DNA of 64,000 nucleotides from Chondrinema litorale (lineage in GTDB: Bacteria > Bacteroidota > Bacteroidia > Cytophagales > Flammeovirgaceae). Where the stretch lies: positions 62,001 through 126,000 of the forward strand of contig NZ_CP111060.1 in NCBI RefSeq assembly GCF_026250525.1. The letters are read 5' to 3'. A model generated the notes under the pieces. It did not search any database. It saw only the letters and a list, made by a program, of their open reading frames with translations, and was not told the DNA's origin. Below, piece by piece: positions 1 to 8,424 of the stretch (positions within the stretch are counted from its first letter, which is position 1; each line of letters begins with the position of its first letter). The position numbers were made by a program, and so were the translations under genes.

Positions 1-348
1 TGGATAAGTGATTATACAGCGTTTTTTACAACAACTGAAGCGATAATGACTATTGAGTGCATTCAGGATGCGGTTGTCTATAAAATCTCTCGCAAAAACA
101 TGGAAGTATTATATGATCAAGTACCTCAACTCGAAACTTTCTTTAGAAAAAAAATGGAAAAGGGTTTTGCAGCCTTTCAGAAGAGAATCATATCTAACCT
201 GTCTCAATCTGCAAAAGAAAGATACACGTCCTTTATTCGAACTTACCCAAACATAGAAAAGAGTGTAAAAAATTATCATATAGCATCTTACTTAGGAATC
301 ACCACAGAAAGTCTGAGTAGAATTCGAAAAGAAATTGCTCAGAAATAG
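1..348 (+). CDS. Crp/Fnr family transcriptional regulator, 5' partial
   Basis: The reading frame is open from the first base, so the true start lies upstream; a Met at position 46 is internal. The visible 115 residues match the end of the cyclic-nucleotide-binding-like sensor domain, the dimerisation helix and a short C-terminal DNA-binding region ending in a recognition-helix-like segment (YLGITTESLSRIRKEIA). This is the pattern of the short Crp/Fnr proteins common in Bacteroidota. It would act as a cytoplasmic DNA-binding dimer; its ligand cannot be told from this fragment. Its stop codon directly abuts an FNR-shaped promoter element of the next gene, and the same element lies before the first DJ-1 gene, so it is the obvious candidate regulator of both. 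That link is inference. Confidence 0.85.
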   Translation, partial: WISDYTAFFTTTEAIMTIECIQDAVVYKISRKNMEVLYDQVPQLETFFRKKMEKGFAAFQKRIISNLSQSAKERYTSFIRTYPNIEKSVKNYHIASYLGITTESLSRIRKEIAQK

Positions 349-396
349 TTTCTTACCCTACATCAATTTTTCTACAGTGCTTTCCATATAGTTTCG
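349..396 (+). promoter_or_regulatory. Promoter with FNR-like site upstream of aldehyde dehydrogenase
   Basis: TTACC-N4-ATCAA at 353-366 has the 5+4+5 shape of an FNR site, with a perfect right half and a weak left half. A -7-like box TAGTTTCG (Bacteroidota consensus TAnnTTTG) is at 389-396. The centre of the site falls about 41 bases before the predicted start of transcription, the usual place for class II activation. The same arrangement with identical spacing recurs at 1828-1875. Confidence 0.55.
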
Positions 397-416
397 CAAT
401 TCTAAAACGAAATTAT

Positions 417-1811
417 ATGAACAAGAGCATTGAAATAACCTCACCGTATACCCAGAATCTTATTAGGGAATTACCTCTAATAGACAAAGAGTCTGTAAGC
501 AATATTTTAAATACTGCTCATAACTTATTTGAAAATCAGGCTCAATGGATTCCCCCATATCAAAGAATTCAAATATTGGAAAGGACCACTTTGCTAATGA
601 GTGATCGTATAGAAGAGTTGACTTTGATAGTAACAAATGAAGGTGGAAAACCTTATAAGGATTCAAAAGCAGAGGTACAAAGAGCTATTAAAGGTGTGAA
701 ATTAGCTGCTGAACACATCTCACAAATGAAAGGTGAGCAAGTACCCATGGAGCTTTCAGAGGCTTCTTTACATAGAATATCTTTTACACAAAAGGAACCT
801 ATTGGCGTAGTAGTTTCCATTAGTGCGTTTAATCATCCATTGAACTTGGCTATTCATCAAATAGTTACCGCAATTGCGGCTGGTTGCCCAGTAATTTTTA
901 AGCCATCTTTATTGACGCCGCTATCAAGTCTTGTGCTTGCAGATATTCTCGAGGAAGCAGGATTGCCCTCTGGATGGTTGCAAGTGGTATTGTGTGATGA
1001 TAAAACAGCTGAAGCATTGGTTATCAATCCCAAAGTAAACTTTTTCTCTTTTATAGGGTCCGCAAAAGTAGGGTGGTATTTAAAAAGCAAATTGGCACCC
1101 GGTACAAGATGTTCATTAGAACATGGGGGTGCAGCACCTGTAATTGTTGAGAGTGATGCTGATTTTGATGAAATGATTCCTGATTTGACAAAAGGGGCTT
1201 TTTATCATGCCGGTCAGGTTTGTGTTTCCGTACAAAGAATTTATGTACATCAAGAAGTTTGTGAAAAATTTATACACCAATTATCAAAGGCAACAGACAG
1301 ACTAATTGTTGGAAATCCATTGGATAAAAACACAGATGTGGGGCCGCTTATTTCCCCGAATGAAGTAAATCGTATGGAAGATTGGGTAAAGGAAGCCATC
1401 GAAAAAGGAGCTAAACTCATCATCGGAGGACAGAAAATTTCACCTACTTGTTTTCAACCCACCATATTATTTAATCCACCTGAAGAGGCAAAAGTATCAA
1501 AAGAAGAAATTTTTGGACCAGTTGTATGCATATATCCTTATACAAACAGGGATGAAGCCATAAAAAAGGGCAACGCTTTAGATTTCCACTTTCAAGCATC
1601 TGTTTTTACCAAAAATATTGATGTTGCTCTGGAGACTACAAAAAAGCTAAATGCAACTGCGGTAATGGTCAATGACCACACAGCATTTAGAGTGGACTGG
1701 ATGCCCTTTGGAGGAAGAGATACTTCTGGTATAGGTATGGGCGGAATATCACAAACAATAGATGACATGACAAGGGAAAAACTGATCGTTTTTAAAAGCA
1801 AACATATTTGA
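417..1811 (+). CDS. NAD(P)-dependent aldehyde dehydrogenase
   Basis: Oxidises an aldehyde to the carboxylic acid with NAD(P)+ in the cytoplasm. The 464-residue length is near the family norm. The catalytic cysteine is C269 in GQVCVSVQR, the general-base glutamate is E235 in LEHGGAAP, the oxyanion asparagine is N139 in AFNHPLNL, and the cofactor-binding GSAKVG loop is near 214. The GxxxxG-like sequence EIFGPVV near 365 is also typical. The LEHGG sequence in place of LELGG and NHP in place of WNFP place it with the less typical aldehyde dehydrogenases related to glyceraldehyde-3-phosphate or lactaldehyde dehydrogenases; the substrate is unknown. It is a single gene with its own promoter 28 bases or more upstream. 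Neighbouring DJ-1 genes suggest a role in reactive carbonyl detoxification, which is inference. Confidence 0.93.
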   Translation: MNKSIEITSPYTQNLIRELPLIDKESVSNILNTAHNLFENQAQWIPPYQRIQILERTTLLMSDRIEELTLIVTNEGGKPYKDSKAEVQRAIKGVKLAAEHISQMKGEQVPMELSEASLHRISFTQKEPIGVVVSISAFNHPLNLAIHQIVTAIAAGCPVIFKPSLLTPLSSLVLADILEEAGLPSGWLQVVLCDDKTAEALVINPKVNFFSFIGSAKVGWYLKSKLAPGTRCSLEHGGAAPVIVESDADFDEMIPDLTKGAFYHAGQVCVSVQRIYVHQEVCEKFIHQLSKATDRLIVGNPLDKNTDVGPLISPNEVNRMEDWVKEAIEKGAKLIIGGQKISPTCFQPTILFNPPEEAKVSKEEIFGPVVCIYPYTNRDEAIKKGNALDFHFQASVFTKNIDVALETTKKLNATAVMVNDHTAFRVDWMPFGGRDTSGIGMGGISQTIDDMTREKLIVFKSKHI

Positions 1812-1827
1812 CCTCCTATCAAGATTG

Positions 1828-1875
1828 TTTCTTACCATAGATCAATTTTTACTAGTAATCCTCCATGTAGTTTTG
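1828..1875 (+). promoter_or_regulatory. Second copy of the FNR-like promoter, upstream of DJ-1 gene
   Basis: TTTCTTACC at 1828, ATCAATTTTT at 1841 and TAGTTTTG at 1868-1875 repeat the element at 349-396 with exactly the same 40-base distance between the first and last blocks. TAGTTTTG is a perfect TAnnTTTG box. Confidence 0.55.
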
Positions 1876-1913
1876 TCCTATAAATAATTTAGTAATCATT
1901 AAAAGTTAGTCAA

Positions 1914-2681
1914 ATGAAAAAAGTAATTATTCTGATATTGACTTTTGCGATTTTCTCATCTTACGGACAGACCAAAGAAGAAACTGTAAAAGAAAAGAGC
2001 GTTCTATTCATTGTGTCCAACACCAATGAGATAGGTCCAAATAATAGAAAAACAGGTGTTTTTCTACCTGAAGTCGCTCATCCTTATGCCGAATTTGATC
2101 AAGCAAATTATCGAATAGATTTCGCCAGTTTAACAGGAGGAAACACCTATTTAGATGCGCTTAATTTGGCTAATGATCCTCAAAACCTTGCCTTTTTAAC
2201 AGGGAAAGGATGGGAAGAAATGCAAAAGGCGACTAAACTATCCGATGTGGATGTGAGCAGTTATGATGCTGTATTTGTGCCTGGAGGACTAGCTCCGATG
2301 GTGGATATGCCTGAGAATGCCGTGCTTAAGGAAGCAATCAGAGAGACGTATGAAAGAAATTCGGTTGTTGGCGCTGTTTGTCATGGTCCTGTATCCTTAT
2401 TGAATGTGAAATTGAGCAACGGCACCTATTTACTCAAGGGTAAGAACATCACTTCGTTTACCAATGAAGAGGAGAAGAGTTACGCCGTTGATGATGTGCC
2501 TTTTTTATTGGAAGCCGCATTGACCAAACAGGGAGCGAAATTCCATGCTGCCGAAAACTGGTCAGCAAACAGTATAGCAGATGGCAACCTTGTGACTGGG
2601 CAAAATCCTGCTTCGGCTAAAGGAGTGGCAGAAAAAATGATAGACATTTTAGAAAAAAACGACCAAAAAAAAGTCAAGTGA
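1914..2681 (+). CDS. Secreted DJ-1/PfpI family protein (class I glutamine amidotransferase-like)
   Basis: A 255-residue protein with an N-terminal signal peptide (residues 1 to about 18, ending SSYGQ), so it is predicted to leave the cytoplasm. The body is a DJ-1/PfpI fold: a catalytic Cys-His pair C156-H157 in GAVCHGP, the conserved glutamate E53 in FLPEVAHP, and an FVPGG strand-turn near 121. Such proteins act as glyoxalases, deglycases, chaperones or proteases; the sequence is closest in layout to the Hsp31-like group. It starts a likely two-gene operon with the next gene, whose ATG overlaps this stop codon. The export signal is unusual, since most family members are cytoplasmic. Confidence 0.88.
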   Translation: MKKVIILILTFAIFSSYGQTKEETVKEKSVLFIVSNTNEIGPNNRKTGVFLPEVAHPYAEFDQANYRIDFASLTGGNTYLDALNLANDPQNLAFLTGKGWEEMQKATKLSDVDVSSYDAVFVPGGLAPMVDMPENAVLKEAIRETYERNSVVGAVCHGPVSLLNVKLSNGTYLLKGKNITSFTNEEEKSYAVDDVPFLLEAALTKQGAKFHAAENWSANSIADGNLVTGQNPASAKGVAEKMIDILEKNDQKKVK

Positions 2682-2980
2682 TGACCGATAGTCCAATTCA
2701 TGTATTTGCTACATGGAAAGTCAGAGAAGGTCAGCTAGAGGAAGTTTTGCAAGCCTTAAAAGAGGTGCAAAAGGAAAGCATCAAAGAAAAAGGCAATCTG
2801 TTCTATAAAATTCATCAAAGTAATTCAGATGAAAACACGCTGATACTATTTGAAGGATACACGGACGAATCCGCTATTTCGGACCATCGTAATTCGTCCT
2901 ATTTCCAGGAATTGGTTTTAGGTAAAATTGTCCCTCTGTTGGAAGAAAGAGAGGTGATTGTCACTACACCTTTAAACTAA
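2678..2980 (+). CDS. Antibiotic biosynthesis monooxygenase (ABM) domain protein, YgiN-like
   Basis: A 100-residue single-domain protein beginning with the strand VFATWKVREGQ and carrying the helix and FYKIHQSN and LFEGYTDE strands of the dimeric ferredoxin-like ABM fold. Family members include quinol monooxygenases such as YgiN, which oxidise quinols without a cofactor. The ATG overlaps the TGA stop of the DJ-1 gene (ATGA arrangement), so the two are translationally coupled. There is no signal peptide although its partner has one. A role in quinone or electrophile stress fits the neighbours but is inferred. Confidence 0.8.
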   Translation: MMTDSPIHVFATWKVREGQLEEVLQALKEVQKESIKEKGNLFYKIHQSNSDENTLILFEGYTDESAISDHRNSSYFQELVLGKIVPLLEEREVIVTTPLN

Positions 2981-3099
2981 AGTTCTGTAGAGAATCTAGC
3001 ATTACTTAGTTAAACATCTTACGCAATCAAGCTGAGAAAAGTGTTAACAACAATAGTGTTCAAAGTGAAATTAAATTAACATCAAAAAAAATAATAAAA

Positions 3100-3777
3100 A
3101 TGAAAAAAGTACTATTTGTATTGACAAGTCATGAAGACCTGGGAAACACAGGAGAAAAAACAGGTTTTTGGATTGAAGAGTTTGCAGCTCCTTACTATCT
3201 CTTAAGAGATAAAGACGTTAATATTACCATAGCTTCACCAAAAGGGGGCCAGCCACCAATCGACCCCAAAAGTAATGAACCGGATTTTCAAACTCCGGCA
3301 ACAGTAAGATTCAATAACGATAAAGAAACACAAGAAATTCTATCTAAAACGGTTGAATTAGCAACAGTTAATCAAGCAGATTATGATGCTATCTTCTATC
3401 CCGGTGGGCACGGTCCTCTATGGGATTTAGCTGAAGATGCGCATTCAATTGCTCTTATTGAATCGTTTTTAAGTAATAAGAAGCCTGTAAGTGCAGTTTG
3501 TCATGCGCCTGCTGTTTTTAAGCATACTAAAAATGCTGATGGTACACCTCTTGTAAATGGCAAAAAGGTGACAGGGTTTTCAAATACTGAGGAAGAGGCG
3601 GTACAGTTAACTAATGTGGTACCTTTTCTAGTAGAAGATATGCTTAAAGAAAAAGGGGGTGTATTTTCAAAAGGAGATGACTGGACTCCATATGCTCTGG
3701 AAGATGGCTTATTAATTACGGGTCAAAACCCAGCTTCTTCTGAGCTTGTAGCTGAAATGTTATTAAAAAAATTGTAA
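3100..3777 (+). CDS. DJ-1/PfpI family protein, Hsp31/glyoxalase III-like
   Basis: A 225-residue cytoplasmic protein with the catalytic C134-H135 in SAVCHAPAVF, acidic residues E26 and E27 in GFWIEEFAAPY and a YPGGHGPLWDL segment near 100-110. This combination is typical of Hsp31/DJ-1 enzymes with glyoxalase III or deglycase activity, converting methylglyoxal to lactate without glutathione. It is a paralogue of the exported gene upstream, lacking the signal peptide. A purine-rich stretch just before the ATG serves as ribosome-binding region. It is separated by about 120 bases from the ABM gene and probably has its own promoter. Confidence 0.9.
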   Translation: MKKVLFVLTSHEDLGNTGEKTGFWIEEFAAPYYLLRDKDVNITIASPKGGQPPIDPKSNEPDFQTPATVRFNNDKETQEILSKTVELATVNQADYDAIFYPGGHGPLWDLAEDAHSIALIESFLSNKKPVSAVCHAPAVFKHTKNADGTPLVNGKKVTGFSNTEEEAVQLTNVVPFLVEDMLKEKGGVFSKGDDWTPYALEDGLLITGQNPASSELVAEMLLKKL

Positions 3778-3877
3778 GAATAGATACCGAACCATGTGAT
3801 CAAAAATGCGACACAATTTCAGTATGCTAAAGTTTTTAAATCACTTATTTTCAGCATTTGTATAAAGGAATAATATG

Positions 3878-3903
3878 CAAGGGTTTTTATAAGCCCTTGT
3901 ATA
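3878..3903 (+). terminator. Hairpin after the DJ-1 gene
   Basis: CAAGGG at 3878-3883 pairs with CCCTTG at 3894-3899, followed by an AT-rich stretch. It lies 100 bases after the stop codon. The uridine tail is poor. Confidence 0.4.
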
Positions 3904-3988
3904 TATTAAATATCTTATATTAATTACATGTATCTACTGCTATATTTTTACAGATTTCCACAATAGAACGTAAATATAACCTTCATTT

Positions 3989-4544
3989 ATGTTAAAATTT
4001 TCAGTCTATAATTCAGAATAGACACCTTACAAGGCTCTCTCTATTTTTGAGCATCTGTTAGGTAAAACCATATATGATGTTATCAATTGTTCTTGGAATG
4101 GTTTTTTAGAGAAACTTTTTTTTGAACATGATGGCCCATTATTTATTGAGTTCTCTTCGGGAGAAACAATTGGTTTCAGAAGCCTTGATGAAGTCAACTC
4201 AGTGACTGTATGGTTAGTCATCATCTGATGAGATTAACAAAGAGTCCTATTTTCTGCATGATAAAGAAATGAATTGCTGTAGAGCTTCCTTAGATAAGTC
4301 CGAAGGTTCTAATAAAATGATTAATGTCTCTTTGTGTTCTGTTTATATAATAAAACAGATAAAATTCAGAAATTCATTATACAATGATTTATCCAATGAA
4401 GTAGGCATAATACTCAAACTTTCTAATAATTACTTTTTGTCTATCACTCACTATATGTTTAGCAAATTCTCAGATTTTGAGGTTTGTTTAACTGATAAGT
4501 TTCCCAAAATTGATGAAATTATATATTCAGTTGAAGCTATTTAA
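3989..4544 (+). pseudogene. Broken gene for a small cytoplasmic protein of unknown family
   Basis: An ATG at 3989 opens a frame reading MLKFSVYNSE, then an in-frame TAG at 4019, and the same frame continues as a protein-like stretch including GKTIYDVINCSWNGFLEKLF and FIEFSSGETIGFRSLDEVN up to a TGA near 4225. A one-base shift near 4218 leads into a second open stretch to 4544 (SDEINKESYFLHDKE, then NEVGIILKLSNN). Joined, the pieces make one protein of roughly 180 residues. One premature stop plus one frameshift indicates a pseudogene. The strand-rich layout is reminiscent of small immunity-type proteins, but I do not recognise the family with confidence. Confidence 0.55.
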
Positions 4545-4588
4545 AGTTGTAAACTAGTTTTCGGTAGTGACTAATTATAATAAATCCA

Positions 4589-4620
4589 AACCCTCTTTGT
4601 CAGTTATGGAAGAGAGGGTT
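4589..4620 (+). terminator. Hairpin after the broken gene
   Basis: AACCCTCT at 4589-4596 and AGAGGGTT at 4613-4620 form a perfect 8-base stem. It lies 45 bases after the end of the pseudogene. The tail is weak in T. The remaining bases to 4852 show no gene. Confidence 0.4.
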
Positions 4621-4852
4621 ATCTATTCTAGGAAATTTCACTATTAAGCATTAATTGACATCCGATATCTCTTCAAATCATCAATTCCAATACCACAGAT
4701 TTCCTTTTATCAAGCAGTAATCTGTATGATTTCACCGTTTGATCAACCATTGGATCATTACTTCATCCCAAGATAAGCAATTGGTACAACGATCATAAAA
4801 CTACCTAATATTGATGATTGATGAATCTTATTACACTCTAAAGTAACGAACT

Positions 4853-5933
4853 ATGAAATTCTTTAAATTTGCATGTTTGCTCATGCTGCTCTCCTTTTTC
4901 TCTTGTGATGATGATGAAGAACCCATTGCTACACCCACTTGTTCCGATGGTATCCCAAATGGTGATGAGACTGGAGTAAATAATACTATCGAAATAATAA
5001 TAAATCCTCCTTGGTGGAAAGCAAATCTAGCTTATTCTTTTTACCTATTGATATTTTTGGGCAGTATGACAGTCATTTATTTTTTTATAAAAGGCAAATG
5101 GGAATTAAAAAGAAGATTGGAATTAGTAAATCAAGAGTCAATACGATTGAAAGAACTTGATAAAGTTAAAACAAACTTATTTACTAGTATTACTCATGAG
5201 TTAAGAACTCCACTTACACTAATACTAGGGCAATTGGAGCTATTAAAGATAGGTCTTTTTGATAGTAAACAAATTAATCGGGTTCAAATAGCTGAATTTA
5301 ATGCAAAAAAGCTACTTTATTTAGTAAACCAATTACTAGATTTTGCTAAAGCAGAATCAAATTTTATTAAACCTAAAATGAGTGAACAGGATGTAGTTTC
5401 ATATCTTAAAGATATTTTTAATTCTATTATCCCATTGTATACCCAAAAGCAGATAGAATATTACTTTCATTCAGAAGTAGAAAGCCTAAAAATGTATTTT
5501 GATTCTGAGAAGTTAGAAAAAGTATTTATTAACCTGTTATCGAATGCCTGGAAATTCACTCCTAATAAAGGAAAAATAGAACTTCATATAAAAAAAGAAT
5601 CAAGCAATTGGGTCGTAATAGAATTATCTGATTCAGGGAAGGGTATTTCAGAAGAAAATTTATCAAAGATATTTGATAGATTTTATCAGGTGCCAGATGA
5701 TGGAAATATATCTCAAGATATAAGCGGTACAGGTATTGGACTTGCATTAGTCAAACAATTGCTCGAATTTCATCATGGTAAAATAGAAATATCAAGTGTC
5801 GTAAATTTAGGAACTAATGTTACAGTTTGGTTACCACTGGGAAAAAAACACCTTCATGAAGAACAAATAATTAAAACACCTAATGTTTCTAAAAATGCAA
5901 GAAGTGAAGGGCTAACATTATTAGATTTATATA
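4853..5933 (+). pseudogene. Hybrid sensor kinase/AraC regulator, 5' part, chimeric and IS-interrupted
   Basis: Residues 1-18 are a lipoprotein signal ending at a cysteine (SFFSC), followed by an acidic linker and CSDGIPNGDETG, a sequence seen at the front of many Bacteroidota lipoproteins. At about residue 45 it changes into the end of a Y_Y_Y domain and transmembrane segment (NPPWWKANLAY, then about 60-80), a histidine kinase A domain with H115 in THELRTP, and an HATPase domain (NLLSNAWKFTPNKG, DSGKGIS, GTGIGLALV). The large periplasmic beta-propeller sensor usual in hybrid two-component systems is absent. The frame is then cut at 5933 by an IS; the receiver and AraC domains resume at 7402. 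Joining across one TATATA copy restores the frame. Confidence 0.85.
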
Positions 5934-7395
5934 GTCACTCCTTACGAAGCTAAAAATTCTGTTTTTGCAAAGATTCTTCGAAGTATAAAAGGGAAAGTTT
6001 CGGAGACATTTTCTTTGAGTTTCTCCATCAACTTCTTTAAGTTGCATCCAGCCGCTGCCATTAACGCATTGATTTTAGGCGATTCACTGCCATGAAGGTA
6101 ATTCTGTCCCATCCTAAAATCGGTTTTCAGGTGCCCAATGACTGGCTCGATAGCTGCCCTTCGCCTAAACTTCTTTCGCTTTTCCCTTTTCTGATAGGCA
6201 GTATCCCGCTTGAGTGGCTTCTTGGGGATACTTACCTTCACTAGCTTGTTCCCCATTTCTATTTGACCAACACCTCTGGCACCACGATCATAGACTACTT
6301 CATCTGGTAGGTATTCTAAATTTTGTGCTGTCTGCTTCAATAATGGCTCAATGGTCTTGCTGTCGTGCGGATTGCCCTGATAGGCTTCGATTGCCAGCAC
6401 CACCAATGAATCTGGGTTCATCATCAAGCCGATCTTATTTCCAAATTCGTACTGCCTATGCGCCTTTCCCTTGGCGATACAGGCCGTAAAGGATTTGTGC
6501 AGGCTATAGATCTTGTTTTTGTCTGACCGTTGCTGGCCAAGTACCTGTGCAAAAAGATTCAAATGACTGCCATAAACTGCCAATTGCTCCTCACAGAGTT
6601 GGCTATACAATTCTCTGACTAGACGCCCGGCTATGGTCTTCAGCTTCCTCTGTGCTTTCCTTGCCTGCTTCCTACGTTTGGGGTGGGAGCCATTGTGGGT
6701 CTCCCGAAGGGCCTGTTTGCCTACCCGCTTATAAGTCTGGCGTTGTCTGATACCTTCTTTCTTGGCAACCGCATTGCAAGAGTCAATGATTTTCTTGGCT
6801 AGTTTTGCTTCAGTGGGAAAGGTGGTATTGTTCTCTTGGACCGTGGTATCGGAAACCACCATTTTACTAAGGCTCCTTTTGCCATGCAGCTCAACAGAAT
6901 GCGTGAATATCAATTCAATGCCCTCTTCCCCGATACGCTTGCGGAAATGAACAAAGTCGCTGGGGTCAAAAGGGAATTGATGCTGGAAATGGGCTTCACC
7001 ACAAAAAAACTGCATATAGGGATTCATTACCCAGGCCTGTGACAAGGTCTCATCCCCGAGATTATAGAGACGCTTGAGCAGCAAACAGCCTACCATCAGC
7101 CGAATAGGCATGGCCGGCTGCCCAGTACTGGAATACAGATGGGAAAAGCTGTCCTCAAAATGCTTCCAATCTATTTTTTCGGCAAGCAAGACCAACGCGT
7201 GCTTCATGTCAATGAAGTCATTTAGCAGTGGACTGAACAAATTATACTGGTTCTGGTCTGGAGATTTTCCTAGCATTTTCTGCAAGGTTTTAAGGTAATG
7301 GTTGAATTTTCTTGCAATTTTAGATAACTAAATCAAGCAAAAATAGTGCTTAATAAACTGAATAACAGATGTTTATATAGTTAATAAGGAGCGAC
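5934..7395 (-). mobile_element. IS5-like insertion sequence (about 1.46 kb)
   Basis: The ends are inverted repeats: GTCACTCCTTA from 5934 and, read on the other strand from 7395, GTCGCTCCTTA. Both ends are flanked by TATATA (5928-5933 and 7396-7401), a 6-base target duplication. Deleting the element plus one TATATA rejoins the interrupted kinase frame exactly, which supports the boundaries. One transposase fills almost the whole element. The base composition is clearly richer in GC than the surroundings, suggesting recent arrival. Confidence 0.85.
5942..7285 (-). CDS. IS5-like family transposase
   Basis: An intact 447-residue DDE transposase. The N-terminal part carries the DUF772-type motif (GQPAMPIRLMVGCLLLKRLY) and the catalytic core has VSDTTVQENN, the VYDRGARGVGQIE region and the C-terminal AIEPVIGHLKTDFRMGQNYL containing the last acidic residue. 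The middle is basic (KRRKQARKAQRK). It would cut and paste its own element. The stop is 8 bases from the left end of the element. It lies antisense to the kinase gene it interrupts. Confidence 0.92.
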   Translation of the reverse strand: MQKMLGKSPDQNQYNLFSPLLNDFIDMKHALVLLAEKIDWKHFEDSFSHLYSSTGQPAMPIRLMVGCLLLKRLYNLGDETLSQAWVMNPYMQFFCGEAHFQHQFPFDPSDFVHFRKRIGEEGIELIFTHSVELHGKRSLSKMVVSDTTVQENNTTFPTEAKLAKKIIDSCNAVAKKEGIRQRQTYKRVGKQALRETHNGSHPKRRKQARKAQRKLKTIAGRLVRELYSQLCEEQLAVYGSHLNLFAQVLGQQRSDKNKIYSLHKSFTACIAKGKAHRQYEFGNKIGLMMNPDSLVVLAIEAYQGNPHDSKTIEPLLKQTAQNLEYLPDEVVYDRGARGVGQIEMGNKLVKVSIPKKPLKRDTAYQKREKRKKFRRRAAIEPVIGHLKTDFRMGQNYLHGSESPKINALMAAAGCNLKKLMEKLKENVSETFPFILRRIFAKTEFLAS

Positions 7396-7401
7396 TATAT
7401 A

Positions 7402-8216
7402 ATCAAGAAAATAATAAAGGATTACCTACTATTCCTAACATTGTTGAAATTAAAAGTCCAATAAATGTTCTTATAGTTGAAGATAATGAAGATTTAGGAT
7501 CTTTTATAATATCAACTTTGCAAGATAATAATTGTAGAGTTTTAATAGCTGTTAATGGTAAAGAAGGCTATATAAAAGCTAAAGAAAACTTGCCCGACAT
7601 AATTATTACAGATATTATGATGCCTGTATTGAATGGCTATGAAATGTGCAGAATACTTCGAAATGATGTAATTACAAGTCATATCCCTATAATTATCCTT
7701 TCAGCAAAAGATCAGCATAATGATAAACTTTATGGTTTAGAGATTGGAGTTGATGAATATATTGTTAAACCATTTAGTGCAAAAGAATTAATATTAAGAA
7801 TAAATAACCTCGTAGAAATTAGGAAGAAAATACGAGAGAAATACAGTAATGCTTCAACAATAGACCCACTAGAGGCAAATGTCACTTCATTAGATAAAAT
7901 CTTTTTGAATAATATTATACTTAATATAGAAAAGAATATCGAAAATCCTTCTTTTAATGCGGATAAATTGGCAGATGATCTTAATATGAGCTTAAATCAT
8001 TTAAACAGGAAATTAAATACTCTAATAAATCAATCATCAGGAAAATTAATAAGATCAATGCGCTTAAGACGTGCTTTAGAATTACTATCTCAAAAGGCAG
8101 CCATAAAATCTGATATTGCTTATAAATTAGGCTTTTCAGATGTTTCTAATTTTTCTAGAAGCTTTAAAAATTACTATGGTTATACACCTTCAGAGTATCA
8201 AAATAAAATTCAGTAA
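7402..8216 (+). pseudogene. Hybrid sensor kinase/AraC regulator, 3' part (receiver plus AraC HTH)
   Basis: The frame runs from the right side of the IS through NQENNKGLPTIPNIVEIKS into a receiver domain (VLIVEDNED at the acidic pocket, phosphoacceptor Asp in IITDIMMP, Lys in IVKPFS) and a C-terminal AraC-type double helix-turn-helix (FSDVSNFSRSFKNYYGYTPSEYQ). This is the output half of the hybrid kinase at 4853. The first internal ATG is at 7518, in the middle of the receiver; a product from there would lack the acidic pocket but keep the phosphoacceptor helix and DNA-binding domain. Whether anything is made is unknown. Confidence 0.85.
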
Positions 8217-8234
8217 TATTAAAATAGGTTTATA

Positions 8235-8278
8235 ATAAGAATAGTAGAAAACTAATATTAGTTTTCTACTATTCTTAT
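8235..8278. terminator. 44-base perfect palindrome between convergent genes
   Basis: Positions 8235-8256 are the exact reverse complement of 8257-8278, with no loop. It sits 19 bases after the hybrid regulator stop and just beyond the end of the leftward gene region at 8285, so it can serve as a bidirectional terminator. Confidence 0.7.
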
Positions 8279-8424
8279 ATAACCTTATTGTGCCGGATAA
8301 CCGATCCTAGTACTATATGGGACAAGTTTAACATAATTTCCATCTATAATTCTGCAATCACAATTATTTCCACCAATCCAATTGTATGCATTGTGATGGC
8401 AAACCACTGCCATTGTTCCATCAT

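Noticed and set aside
3020..3075. Third copy of the FNR-like promoter before the second DJ-1 gene
   Set aside because: TTACG and ATCAA are only two bases apart and the rest does not align; the geometry of the two good copies is lost.
6214..7298. Several rightward frames across the IS5-like transposase
   Set aside because: They are antisense to an intact transposase and show no domain.
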